36,130 bases of DNA from an uncultured bacterium. Lineage in GTDB: Bacteria > Myxococcota_A > Polyangia > Polyangiales > Houyiibacteriaceae. The notes below the pieces were generated by a model. That model saw only the letters and a program-made list of their open reading frames with translations. It made no database searches and was not told where the DNA came from. Below are positions 1 through 7,180 of the stretch, in pieces (position 1 is the stretch's first letter; each line of letters starts with the position of its first letter). The DNA lies in NCBI GenBank assembly GCA_937998345.1, contig CALLDH010000127.1, positions 1 to 36,130 on the forward strand, in the 5' to 3' direction. A program made the translations under genes and the position numbers.

Positions 1-1
1 C

Positions 2-268
2 CTCTCCACCGTGGGCTGCGCCGGCTTTGGCGTCCAACAGGGGTCGAGCCTCACGGCGCAGTTCCAAAATGAACGCGGCTTCGACAACCTTTGGACGTCC
101 AGCGAAGAGACGCCCACGCCTGGGATCGAGGCACCACTCTACGCAGACCAGGGTCTCGGAGATTTGTGGAGCCCCCGGGAGAACGGGCAGGAGGCCGAGG
201 CCAGCGGCGGCGAAACGGGTTTTTACGTGACCCAGCGGCTCGGAAACCTTTGGAACTCGTCCATGTGA
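2..268 (+). CDS. C-terminal part of a small protein with LGDLW-type repeats (5' end outside window)
   Basis: I do not recognise this protein. The frame is open from the window edge to a TGA, so the start is probably upstream; the GTG in the ORF track is only the first possible start inside the window. The visible N-terminus, LSTVGC, could be the end of a lipoprotein signal with a weak lipobox. Three short repeats are visible, GFDNLW, GLGDLW and RLGNLW, about 25-28 residues apart, separated by acidic and Pro/Gly-rich spacers. The protein ends five residues after the last repeat. Such regularly spaced aromatic motifs often serve as short docking or anchoring motifs, but no function can be assigned. 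The P450 starts about 65 bases downstream with its own likely promoter, so the two need not be co-transcribed. Confidence 0.45.
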   Translation, partial: LSTVGCAGFGVQQGSSLTAQFQNERGFDNLWTSSEETPTPGIEAPLYADQGLGDLWSPRENGQEAEASGGETGFYVTQRLGNLWNSSM

Positions 269-295
269 GAGGAACCAAATTTACAAACTGTTAAG

Positions 296-331
296 TTGCA
301 GGGCCGGAGTGATAAGTTTACATTATGTAAA
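296..331 (+). promoter_or_regulatory. Putative P450 promoter with a 15-bp operator palindrome
   Basis: The sequence TTTACAT-T-ATGTAAA (317-331) is a perfect 7-bp inverted repeat around one central base and ends two bases before the P450 ATG. A possible -35 (TTGCAG, 296-301) and -10 (TACATT, 319-324) are separated by 17 bases, so the palindrome would cover the -10 and the transcription start. That geometry fits a repressor site, for example of a TetR-type regulator, and implies a leaderless or nearly leaderless mRNA. The palindrome is seen directly; the promoter and regulator are inference. No regulator gene is adjacent. Confidence 0.45.
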
Positions 332-333
332 TC

Positions 334-1767
334 ATGACGCTGCTTGTCGATGCCCAAGAAGATCTGGCCCCGCCCAAGCCCATGCCCCGGCACAAGGGGC
401 ACTGGCTCTGGGGCGGCACTTTCGATTTCAAGCGAAATCCGGCCGAGTTCTTGCTCGAAGCACACGAGGAATACGGCGACGTGTTCGTGACCCGGGTGCT
501 CACCGGTTCGTCGTACTTCATTCGTGATCCAGAAGTCGTCAATGCGATCAACGTCACGCACGCGAAGCACATCTACAAGCCAAAGGTGGTGAAACAGATG
601 TGGAAGCCGTTTCTCGGGAACGGGCTGGTGCCAAACGATGGTGAGTCGTGGAAGCGCCAACACAAGTTGATCATGCCCGGCTTCCACAAGATGCGCGTCG
701 ACGCCTACGCGCCCACAATGGGCGACTACACGCGCGACATGATTCGCGCTTGGAAAGATGGTGAGCAACGCGATTTTCGAGACGAGATGGTGCAGCTCAC
801 GCTCCGCATCGTTGCGAAGACCCTGTTCGACACGGATCTCGCGCACGATTCCGAGACCGTGCACGATGCGATGCAAGCCATCATGGAGGCGCTGATCGAC
901 CACGCGCAAACGCCGATCCCCGCACCACGATGGTGGCCTTCGGAGCGCAACCGGCGAATGGTTCGCTCGCTCGACGCGATGGATGGCGTCATCGAACGCC
1001 TGGTCGCTTCCCGGCGCCAACAGCAGAAGGATCGTGGTGACCTCATGTCGCACATCGTGTTTGCCACTGATGAAGAGGGGAGCATGTCCGCCCAGCAAAT
1101 GCGCGACGAGCTGATGACGCTCATTTTTGCGGGCCACGAGACCACGGCGCACACTCTCACCTGGGCCTGGTATCTACTGGCGACCCACCGCGACAAGCTG
1201 GCGAAGGCGCAGCGAGAGATCGACGAGACCATCGGCGACAGGTCGATCGGCGTCGATGACTTGCGAAACCTGCCGTACCTCGAAATGTGCCTCAAAGAAT
1301 CGCTTCGCCGTCTCCCCGCGGTGTGGATCTACGGCCGCGAGGCGCAGACGGATCTCAATCTCGCCGGCTACTTCTTCCCGAAGGGCTCGATCCTCGCGGT
1401 CAGCCCTCTGGCCACGGGGCGCAACGCCAAGTACTTCGACAAGCCCTTGGAGTACCGGCCCGAGCGCTGGACCCGCGATTTTGAGCGCCAGCTCCCGAAG
1501 GGGGCGTACGTGCCATTCGCCGCGGGCCCCCGGGTTTGCCTCGGGAAGCAATTCGCGATGATGGAGATGCGCCTCATCCTCGGCACGCTGATCCAGAACG
1601 TGGACGTCAACCTCCTCGAGGGCTTCGAGCCCGATATCGTTCCCCAGATATCGCTGAATCCGGGCGAGCGCGGCATGCAGATGAAGGTCCACTTCCGTGA
1701 TGGAGCGCCGGTCTTGACCGGCGACCACAGCCGGCCGCAGGAGGCTTCCAGCCCGCACGCGGCCTGA
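334..1767 (+). CDS. Cytochrome P450
   Basis: This is a haem-thiolate monooxygenase of 477 residues, a normal length for the family. All hallmark motifs are present in order: the C-helix WKRQ around residue 107, the I-helix oxygen-activation motif AGHETTAH around 269, the K-helix ExxR as KESLRR, PERW in the meander, and the haem loop FAAGPRVCLG near residues 395-404 with the axial Cys near 402. There is no N-terminal membrane anchor and no fused reductase, so electrons must come from separate ferredoxin or reductase proteins, none of which are nearby. The substrate cannot be read from the sequence; the overall pattern resembles the bacterial P450s related to fatty-acid and terpenoid hydroxylases. 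The ATG lies immediately after a palindrome, with no clear ribosome binding site. The gene appears monocistronic. Confidence 0.97.
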   Translation: MTLLVDAQEDLAPPKPMPRHKGHWLWGGTFDFKRNPAEFLLEAHEEYGDVFVTRVLTGSSYFIRDPEVVNAINVTHAKHIYKPKVVKQMWKPFLGNGLVPNDGESWKRQHKLIMPGFHKMRVDAYAPTMGDYTRDMIRAWKDGEQRDFRDEMVQLTLRIVAKTLFDTDLAHDSETVHDAMQAIMEALIDHAQTPIPAPRWWPSERNRRMVRSLDAMDGVIERLVASRRQQQKDRGDLMSHIVFATDEEGSMSAQQMRDELMTLIFAGHETTAHTLTWAWYLLATHRDKLAKAQREIDETIGDRSIGVDDLRNLPYLEMCLKESLRRLPAVWIYGREAQTDLNLAGYFFPKGSILAVSPLATGRNAKYFDKPLEYRPERWTRDFERQLPKGAYVPFAAGPRVCLGKQFAMMEMRLILGTLIQNVDVNLLEGFEPDIVPQISLNPGERGMQMKVHFRDGAPVLTGDHSRPQEASSPHAA

Positions 1768-1873
1768 GCCTAGCGTCGAGTGTTCACGCCATGAATCAGG
1801 ACTGCGGGTGCCGGCGGTCGAGTATTCTCGCATTCGAGCATGGGGGAATCGTTGGGTTTTCATCGGCGAATAG

Positions 1874-1905
1874 CAATATTGTTAGAATTTTGCAGTATTA
1901 ATACT
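1874..1905. promoter_or_regulatory. AT-rich intergenic island with two perfect palindromes
   Basis: The 234-base gap between the P450 and the next possible gene contains an AT-rich patch in otherwise GC-rich DNA. It includes CAATATTG (1874-1881) and the 12-bp perfect palindrome AGTATTAATACT (1894-1905), whose centres are 22 bases apart, about two helical turns. This could be a regulator binding site for the small gene downstream. No convincing -35/-10 pair is visible, and no clear terminator for the P450. Confidence 0.3.
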
Positions 1906-2001
1906 TGACGCAGTGCGTTGCCGCACCCATGCTGGTGTGTATCAGGAACCCGAGTGGCCTGCCCCAGCACGTGGCTCGCGGGACCGGATCGGGGGTTTCC
2001 C

Positions 2002-2154
2002 ATGGACACTGCATTGCTCGTCGTCATCATGTCTCTCGTCGCGCTTCACGTCGCTGCCCTTGCCGGTGGCGGCCTGGCGCTGTTCGTGATGCGCCTTCTA
2101 GGTCGTGGGCCCGAGAGTATCTCCGGCACCGAGGGCCGAGAGTCGATTCCCTGA
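2002..2154 (+). CDS. Possible 50-residue single-helix membrane protein
   Basis: The ATG at 2002 opens a 50-residue frame, MDTALLVVIMSLVALHVAALAGGG and onwards, with one strongly hydrophobic helix of about 25-30 residues followed by a short polar tail. The longer ORF-track version starts upstream in sequence that does not look like protein. A G-rich stretch (GGGGG, 1991-1995) could act as a weak ribosome binding site. It is placed after an AT-rich palindromic region that could be its control region. I do not recognise the family. A small membrane protein is plausible, but such ORFs also occur by chance in GC-rich DNA. Confidence 0.35.
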   Translation: MDTALLVVIMSLVALHVAALAGGGLALFVMRLLGRGPESISGTEGRESIP

Positions 2155-2184
2155 GCCCAGTGGGCCTGCGCCGCCTGGCCTAGG

Positions 2185-2880
2185 TCAGCACCAGGAGGCC
2201 TGGTGCTCCGGCTGTTCTAGGAGCTCGCGCAGGTTTGCCGAGACGACCCGATAGCCGACGTTGCCGTAGAGCTTCTGCCTACCCTGGTTGAGGTAATAGG
2301 TCGGACTACCTTCGATCTTGTTTTCGTCGCGCAGCTCGATGTCGCGGCACATCTCGGCCATCGCTTCGCCGGAGCTCAGCTTAGCTTCGATGGCGTCGGT
2401 CGGTAGTCCGACCTGACGGAGCACGTCCAGAAGCACCTGGCGGTCGGAGATGTCCCGCGCGTGCTCGAAGAAGGCCGAGCGAATCTGCCAGGTCGCCTCC
2501 TCGAAGAGGGTGCGTCCACCGAGGTCCCCGCGGCGCGCCGCGTCGATGACTCCTTCCTGGGTGAGTAGTCGCGCCGCACAGAGTACTTCGTGCGCCGCCG
2601 AGGAAGTCGTTGGCGCGACTTTGCTCCAGACGCGCGCGTTCACCGTGACGTGCGGGAAACCCTCGGCGACCTTCCGAACGTGTTCCCCGAACCCCGCGTA
2701 TCCGCCTCGGTCCTTTCGACCTTCGGCGATGCGATGGCGAGTGGCGCCGAAAATGGGGATGAAGCGGTATTCCAGCTCGACCGAGGAGCCGAACTCCTTG
2801 CGCACCTCGTCCAAGCGAACCTCGGCAACGTAGGCCCAAATGCACAAAACATCGGAAACGTAGGAGATGTGGAGCGTCAT
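2185..2880 (-). CDS. DsbA-family thioredoxin-fold oxidoreductase / isomerase
   Basis: A 231-residue cytoplasmic protein with the DsbA/2-hydroxychromene-2-carboxylate isomerase-type fold: beta-strand start MTLHISYVSDVLCIWAY, a long helical insert, and the cis-proline motif GSPTYYLN near residue 190. The active site has one Cys followed by IWA rather than CxxC, so it is unlikely to be a classical disulfide oxidase; a glutathione-S-transferase kappa-like or isomerase role is as likely. There is no signal peptide. I chose the ATG at 2880 because it overlaps the stop of the preceding gene by 4 bases (ATGA); the longer ORF-track N-terminus is the end of that neighbour read in another frame. It is the last gene of a three-gene operon with a zinc ribbon protein and a rhodanese. 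Confidence 0.85.
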   Translation of the reverse strand: MTLHISYVSDVLCIWAYVAEVRLDEVRKEFGSSVELEYRFIPIFGATRHRIAEGRKDRGGYAGFGEHVRKVAEGFPHVTVNARVWSKVAPTTSSAAHEVLCAARLLTQEGVIDAARRGDLGGRTLFEEATWQIRSAFFEHARDISDRQVLLDVLRQVGLPTDAIEAKLSSGEAMAEMCRDIELRDENKIEGSPTYYLNQGRQKLYGNVGYRVVSANLRELLEQPEHQASWC

Positions 2881-3092
2881 TCGAACACCACGTAGGCAAT
2901 GCCTGCGATGAAGAGAAGCGCGAAGACGACCAGCCACTGGCGCCAGATGTCGCTTTGAAGCGCGGAGTCGTCGGCCGGCTCTACGGCTTCGGTTCGGCTG
3001 CACTTCGGACAGCGAGGATCGTCGCCGGCTTCTTTGGGGACGAACTCATGGTCGCAATCGGCGCAGATGTAGTGTGCCGACACGGCGCTCAC
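2877..3092 (-). CDS. Small zinc-ribbon protein with C-terminal membrane helix
   Basis: This 71-residue gene is hidden inside a longer ORF-track entry. It begins at a GTG whose last two bases start the rhodanese stop (GTGA overlap) and ends in an ATGA overlap with the DsbA-like gene, which fixes both boundaries. Residues 8-32 form a zinc ribbon with two Cys pairs, CADC and CPKC, 15 residues apart; a membrane helix spans about residues 51-70 near the C-terminus. It is therefore probably a tail-anchored metal-binding protein facing the cytoplasm. The family resembles small hypothetical membrane zinc ribbons, whose role is unknown. The tight coupling to two sulfur/thiol proteins suggests that it helps them at the membrane, but that is inference. 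Confidence 0.8.
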   Translation of the reverse strand: MSAVSAHYICADCDHEFVPKEAGDDPRCPKCSRTEAVEPADDSALQSDIWRQWLVVFALLFIAGIAYVVFE

Positions 3093-3436
3093 CACTGCCC
3101 GATGCCGCCCAGGTCGTGAACGTTCGCGAAGCCTTTGCTTTCGAGCAATCGCTTTGCCATCGCACTGCGGTTGCCGCTTTGGCAGTAGACGACGATCTGA
3201 CCCGTCTTGTCGCCTAGCTCGTCGAGCCGTCCGCTGAGCTCCTGAACCGGGATGCTGATGGCGCCTTCGATGTGCCCCCCGGAGAACTCCCCGGGGCTGC
3301 GAACGTCGAGAAGGATCGCCCCCTTCGTGACGAGCTCGCGCGCCTCGCCTCCCGAGATTCGTACCGCCGAGAAACGCATGTAGAGCACGGCCGCAACGAT
3401 GATGACCAAGACGACCAAGATGAGCTTTGAAAGCAT
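3089..3436 (-). CDS. Membrane-anchored rhodanese-like sulfurtransferase
   Basis: A 115-residue protein with an N-terminal membrane helix (about residues 4-20) followed by a single rhodanese domain. The active-site loop is CQSGNRS, with the catalytic Cys near residue 85 and the usual downstream Arg. Other family marks are LLDVRSPGEFSGGHI and the terminal LGGIGQW, the usual end of single-domain rhodaneses. It transfers sulfane sulfur to a thiol acceptor. The domain should sit on the periplasmic side if the N-terminal helix is a normal signal anchor. It is the first gene of a minus-strand operon and is divergent from glnS, with 87 bases between the start codons. Confidence 0.92.
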   Translation of the reverse strand: MLSKLILVVLVIIVAAVLYMRFSAVRISGGEARELVTKGAILLDVRSPGEFSGGHIEGAISIPVQELSGRLDELGDKTGQIVVYCQSGNRSAMAKRLLESKGFANVHDLGGIGQW

Positions 3437-3523
3437 GGGCCCAAGGATAGTCGCGCGACGTGGGCGCGCCAGAGGCCGGACGCAAAGGCGGCATCAGGGC
3501 GAAAAGCGCGCTAGACCTGCCGC

Positions 3524-5230
3524 ATGAGCGAGCCGAAGGGCAAGGCCGAAGGCCAAGAGAACGCGCCCAACTTCATCCACGACCTGGTTGAAGCCGACAT
3601 CCGCGAAGGGAAGCACGGCGGCCAGGTCGTGACGCGGTTTCCCCCCGAGCCCAACGGCTATCTGCACATCGGGCACGCCAAGTCGATCTGTTTGAACTTC
3701 ACGACTGCGGAGCTCTCCGGTCAGGGGCGCTGCCATCTTCGCTTCGACGACACGAATCCGGAGGCTGAGGATACCGAGTACGTGGAGTCGATTCGCGAAG
3801 ACGTGCGATGGCTCGGATTTGATTGGGGGAGCCATGAATACTTCGCGTCAGACTACTTCGAGCGGCTCTACGATTGTGCGGTGGACCTGGTCAAGCGTGG
3901 GTTCGCGTATGTCGATAGTCAGAGCCCCGAAGAGATCCGCGAGGGCCGCGGTGACTTTTACAGGCCCGGGGTGAACGGTCCGTTTCGGGATCGAAGCGTC
4001 GAGGAAAATCTGGACCTGCTGGCTCGGATGCGAGCCGGCGAGTTCGACGAGGGCGCTCACGTATTGCGCGCGAAGATCGACATGGCGTCCAAGGACGTCA
4101 ACCTTCGCGATCCGCTCATGTACCGCATTCGCAAAGTGACGCATCACCGCACTGGCGACGACTGGTGCATCTACCCGATGTACGACTACGCGCATCCGAT
4201 GTCGGATGCGTTCGAGGGGATCACCCACTCCGTCTGTACATTGGAGTTCGCGCACCACAATCCGCTCTACCAGTGGTTCGTGTCGCACTTCGACTTCGAC
4301 CCGATGCCTTGGCAATACGAGTTCGCGCGCTTGAACCTAACCTACACGGTGATGAGCAAGCGCCTGCTCAAACGGCTCGTCGAGGAAGCGCGCGTCAGCG
4401 GCTGGGATGACCCCCGGATGCCTACGGTAGCCGGGATGCGCCGTCGCGGGTACACGCCTGCAGCGATTCGCCGCTTTGCGGAGCGCATCGGCGTGTCGCG
4501 GCGAGACAGCGTCGTCGATGTCGGGCTCCTCGAGCATGCTCTTCGCGAAGATCTCAATGTCACCTCGCCGCGAACCATGGCGGTTCTGCGGCCGTTGAAG
4601 CTGGTGATCGAGAACTTCCCCGAAGATGAAGAGGTCGAGCTCGTCGCGCCCTTCAGCCCGAACGACGAGAGCTTCGGATCGCGAACACTCCACCTCACGC
4701 GCGAGGTGTTCATCGAACGCGACGACTTCATGGAAGAGCCGGTCAAAAAGTGGTTCCGCCTCGCGCCCGGCAAGGAGGTCCGCTTGCGGTATGGCGCGCT
4801 GGTTACCTGCAACGAAGTCGTCAAAGACGACGCGGGCAACGTCGTCGAGCTCCGCTGCACCTGGGACCCGGAGTCCAAAGGCGGCAACGCCCCGGATGGA
4901 CGCAAGGTGCGCGGCACGATCCACTGGGTCAGCGCGAAATACGCGGTCGATGCCGAGGTGCGCCTCTACGACCGCCTCTTCAACGATGAAAACCCACTCG
5001 ACGAAGCACACGAAGGCGACTTCACCGATCGCATCAACCCGTCCTCTCTGGAAGTACTACCACACGCGAAGCTCGAGCCCAGCCTAGCCGCTCGCGGCCC
5101 CGGCGAAAGGGTCCAGTTCGAACGCCTAGGCTACTTCGTCGTCGACCCCGACAGCACCCGAGCCCACCCCGTCTACAACCGCACCATCCAACTCAAAGAC
5201 TCCTGGTCCAAACAAGCCAAACGAAATTAA
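3524..5230 (+). CDS. glnS: Glutaminyl-tRNA synthetase
   Basis: A class I aminoacyl-tRNA synthetase that charges tRNA-Gln directly. At 568 residues it is close to the usual bacterial length. The signature PEPNGYLHIGHAKS places the HIGH motif near residues 47-50, and the second motif is VMSKRLL, the MSK form typical of GlnRS. DDTNPEAED follows the first motif as in the GlnRS/GluRS family. The C-terminal anticodon-binding barrels end with the usual FERLGYFVVDPDS. Its presence indicates the direct route to Gln-tRNA. The gene stands alone and ends at the REP-like hairpin at 5229-5260, which could terminate it. Confidence 0.98.
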   Translation: MSEPKGKAEGQENAPNFIHDLVEADIREGKHGGQVVTRFPPEPNGYLHIGHAKSICLNFTTAELSGQGRCHLRFDDTNPEAEDTEYVESIREDVRWLGFDWGSHEYFASDYFERLYDCAVDLVKRGFAYVDSQSPEEIREGRGDFYRPGVNGPFRDRSVEENLDLLARMRAGEFDEGAHVLRAKIDMASKDVNLRDPLMYRIRKVTHHRTGDDWCIYPMYDYAHPMSDAFEGITHSVCTLEFAHHNPLYQWFVSHFDFDPMPWQYEFARLNLTYTVMSKRLLKRLVEEARVSGWDDPRMPTVAGMRRRGYTPAAIRRFAERIGVSRRDSVVDVGLLEHALREDLNVTSPRTMAVLRPLKLVIENFPEDEEVELVAPFSPNDESFGSRTLHLTREVFIERDDFMEEPVKKWFRLAPGKEVRLRYGALVTCNEVVKDDAGNVVELRCTWDPESKGGNAPDGRKVRGTIHWVSAKYAVDAEVRLYDRLFNDENPLDEAHEGDFTDRINPSSLEVLPHAKLEPSLAARGPGERVQFERLGYFVVDPDSTRAHPVYNRTIQLKDSWSKQAKRN

Positions 5231-5260
5231 AGGGGACAGTCCCCTTTTTCAAAGGGTTAA
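5229..5260 (+). repeat. REP-like palindrome, copy A; also terminator-like for glnS
   Basis: The core GGGGAC-A-GTCCCC (5232-5244) is flanked by AAA and TTTTT, then a tail ending in AAAGGGTTAA. The hairpin followed by five T residues looks like an intrinsic terminator for glnS, and its minus-strand reading also ends in T residues, suiting the convergent Rieske gene. The same 32 bases occur once more, inverted, at 10458-10491, so this is a dispersed repeat and not just a terminator. The form resembles the REP-type palindromes mobilised by single-strand transposases of the RAYT family; no such gene is present here. Confidence 0.85.
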
Positions 5261-5284
5261 GAGTTGACGAATGCCAGCACCTCA

Positions 5285-6430
5285 TCACTCCGCCTCGATG
5301 CGGCGTGTCAGCTCTTCATGCCACCATTGAATCGGCGCTTCTTCGATGCCGTAGGTGAGAAACTCGTTGGCACCGCTCCTGAGCCCTTTCTGAATCTGCT
5401 CGCAAACCCACAAGTCCTCGCCTTTGAATACGCCGTTCTGGATCAGCTCATAGTTGACCTCCCAATGCTCGCGCGCCTTTTCGGTTGTGGGCGCCTCGGG
5501 GATGATCAAGTCGTGCTCCCAATAGATTTCATCGAGGGCAGTTGGGTACGCCGTCGCGCGGCTCACGAAACCGGGCTGCGCCACGAAGATCGTATTGGGG
5601 AAAATGACGTACGTCGGTGTGGCGATGTCGCGAATGTCATCGATGGACCCGCTCGCCGCAGCTTCGAGAAAACCACCGCGGCCGACAATCGCGCGAACAT
5701 GCGGACCGGTGAGCTCGGAGTAGCTCCGATGGTCCTTGAAGTAGGGCCCGACGGTCTTATGGTGGAGATGCCGCACATGGTAGCCATCGAGAAAGGCTTC
5801 CATGACGATCTTCCAGTTCGTGCGCGCTGTCGTGGTGGCGCGCCGGAATACGACGTGGCTCTCCAGGTTCAAGGGACCGAGATCCGGTTGCAGGGGGTCG
5901 AGAAACGCATCGAAGTCGTACTCCGCCGCAGGGCTGGCGACGACCCACACGAAGCCGAAGCGTTCTGTCACAGGCAGCGAGATCAAGTTGTACTCGTTCC
6001 TATCGAGCGTCGGAAACAGCTCCTGCCTCGGCACGTCGAGTAGCTTGCCCTCGATGTCATACGTCCAGCCGTGGTAGCGGCAATGAAAGCCTTTTCGCAA
6101 CTTGCAGAAACCGGATTCCTCCACGAGGCGCGTCCCACGATGCCGGCACACATTGAGCATCGCGTGGAGCTCGCCTTCACGGTCCCGAGTCACCATGATG
6201 GGAACGCCGAGTGCATCGTGTACCAGACAGGATCTGGCCGTTTGGAGCTGAGACACATGCGCGACGGCCATGGGAAGCGCGCGCAGTAGACGGCGCTCAG
6301 CCTGGAGCTGGAGTTCATCGGTGTAGGCGGCGGCGGGCATCTGGAAGTCCGTCAGCCCAGGGTCCAACCCGCCTTCGTACACGCGCACGAGTTTCTGGAG
6401 CAGGTGTTCGTAGATCGGCGGATTCTTCAT
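5285..6430 (-). CDS. Rieske non-haem iron oxygenase, alpha subunit
   Basis: A 381-residue ring-hydroxylating-oxygenase-type protein. The Rieske [2Fe-2S] ligands are CRHRG and, about 16 residues on, CRYHGWTYD, near residues 95-120. The catalytic domain has EAFLDGYHVRHLHH, matching the conserved E-x-x-x-D/E-x-YH-x(4)-H mononuclear-iron motif, and a late acidic ligand in EDLWVCEQIQKGL. The ATG at 6430 precedes the expected N-terminal helix; the longer ORF-track version runs into the divergent upstream region. No reductase or ferredoxin partner is adjacent. Relatives attack aromatics but also quaternary ammonium compounds, so with an amine oxidase divergent from it an N-demethylating role is possible. 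Substrate unknown. Confidence 0.93.
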   Translation of the reverse strand: MKNPPIYEHLLQKLVRVYEGGLDPGLTDFQMPAAAYTDELQLQAERRLLRALPMAVAHVSQLQTARSCLVHDALGVPIMVTRDREGELHAMLNVCRHRGTRLVEESGFCKLRKGFHCRYHGWTYDIEGKLLDVPRQELFPTLDRNEYNLISLPVTERFGFVWVVASPAAEYDFDAFLDPLQPDLGPLNLESHVVFRRATTTARTNWKIVMEAFLDGYHVRHLHHKTVGPYFKDHRSYSELTGPHVRAIVGRGGFLEAAASGSIDDIRDIATPTYVIFPNTIFVAQPGFVSRATAYPTALDEIYWEHDLIIPEAPTTEKAREHWEVNYELIQNGVFKGEDLWVCEQIQKGLRSGANEFLTYGIEEAPIQWWHEELTRRIEAE

Positions 6431-6505
6431 GTCGTCTCCGGGATCGGGACAGGACGCCTCTTTCAGTACCACATGCGCATCCGCACCTGCGGGGAAAGCT
6501 CTGTT

Positions 6506-7180
6506 ATGCTCGCGCCCGCGATGCGCATCTTCATCACGGTCATGGCGCTCATCGTCCTTGCTGGCGTCGGGTCCGCAACCTGGCTCATGACACGCCAACC
6601 TAGCGTAGCGCAGGCGGCTCGCATTGCCGCGGTGCTCGAGAGCACGGCCCCTCCCGGCGAACCTGCTGCATTTGCGCATTGCGCGTCGTGCCATTTGCAC
6701 GACGGGAGCGGGAGGCCCGACGGTTCGATACCGCGACTCACAGGACAACGGCGCTCGGTGTTGGAGAACAAGCTCTATCGTTTGCGGGCCGGGATCTTGC
6801 GCATGCCCGTCATGGACCCATTCGCGCGAACATTGGTACCCAGTGAGATCGCCCAAATCGCCGAGTACCTATCTGACCTGCCTGCGGCGGCGGCGCCGAG
6901 CGACGCCACTGAAGAGGAACGAGCCCAGGGAGCCTTGCTTTACGCGGAGCATTGCGCCTCTTGCCACGGGGCGAACGGAGAAGGCCAAGATGAACTGTTC
7001 GCGTCGCGGCTGTGCGGCCAGTACGCCGGCTACCTCAACCGCCGGCTCGCAGAGGTTGCAGCAGGGACCCGGGGCGATGCCGATGCGGTCATGCAAGACG
7101 CGATCGATGCGGTGCCAGTCGATGACCTTCGCGCCATCGTGGCCTGGCTGGCGGCCGGGAACGGATGCACGTCGCCATGA
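6506..7180 (+). CDS. Di-haem cytochrome c, exported or membrane-anchored
   Basis: About 224 residues with an N-terminal hydrophobic helix (MRIFITVMALIVLAGVG) and two CASCH haem-binding motifs, each starting a c-type cytochrome domain. The first domain has a Met-rich sixth-ligand region (LRMPVMDPF), while in the second the distal ligand is less clear. This fits the two-domain cytochrome c4/c553 type of periplasmic electron carrier. I start at the ATG at 6506, which has GGGGA ten bases upstream; an ATG five codons later is an alternative. The stop overlaps the next ATG (ATGA), so translation with the amine oxidase is coupled. It probably takes electrons from that flavoenzyme. Confidence 0.9.
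   Translation: MLAPAMRIFITVMALIVLAGVGSATWLMTRQPSVAQAARIAAVLESTAPPGEPAAFAHCASCHLHDGSGRPDGSIPRLTGQRRSVLENKLYRLRAGILRMPVMDPFARTLVPSEIAQIAEYLSDLPAAAAPSDATEEERAQGALLYAEHCASCHGANGEGQDELFASRLCGQYAGYLNRRLAEVAAGTRGDADAVMQDAIDAVPVDDLRAIVAWLAAGNGCTSP

Noticed and set aside
223-1152. Long minus-strand ORF of 309 residues across the P450
   Set aside because: It is antisense to a gene with all P450 motifs, has the Arg/His/Val-rich composition of a GC-rich shadow frame, and matches no family.
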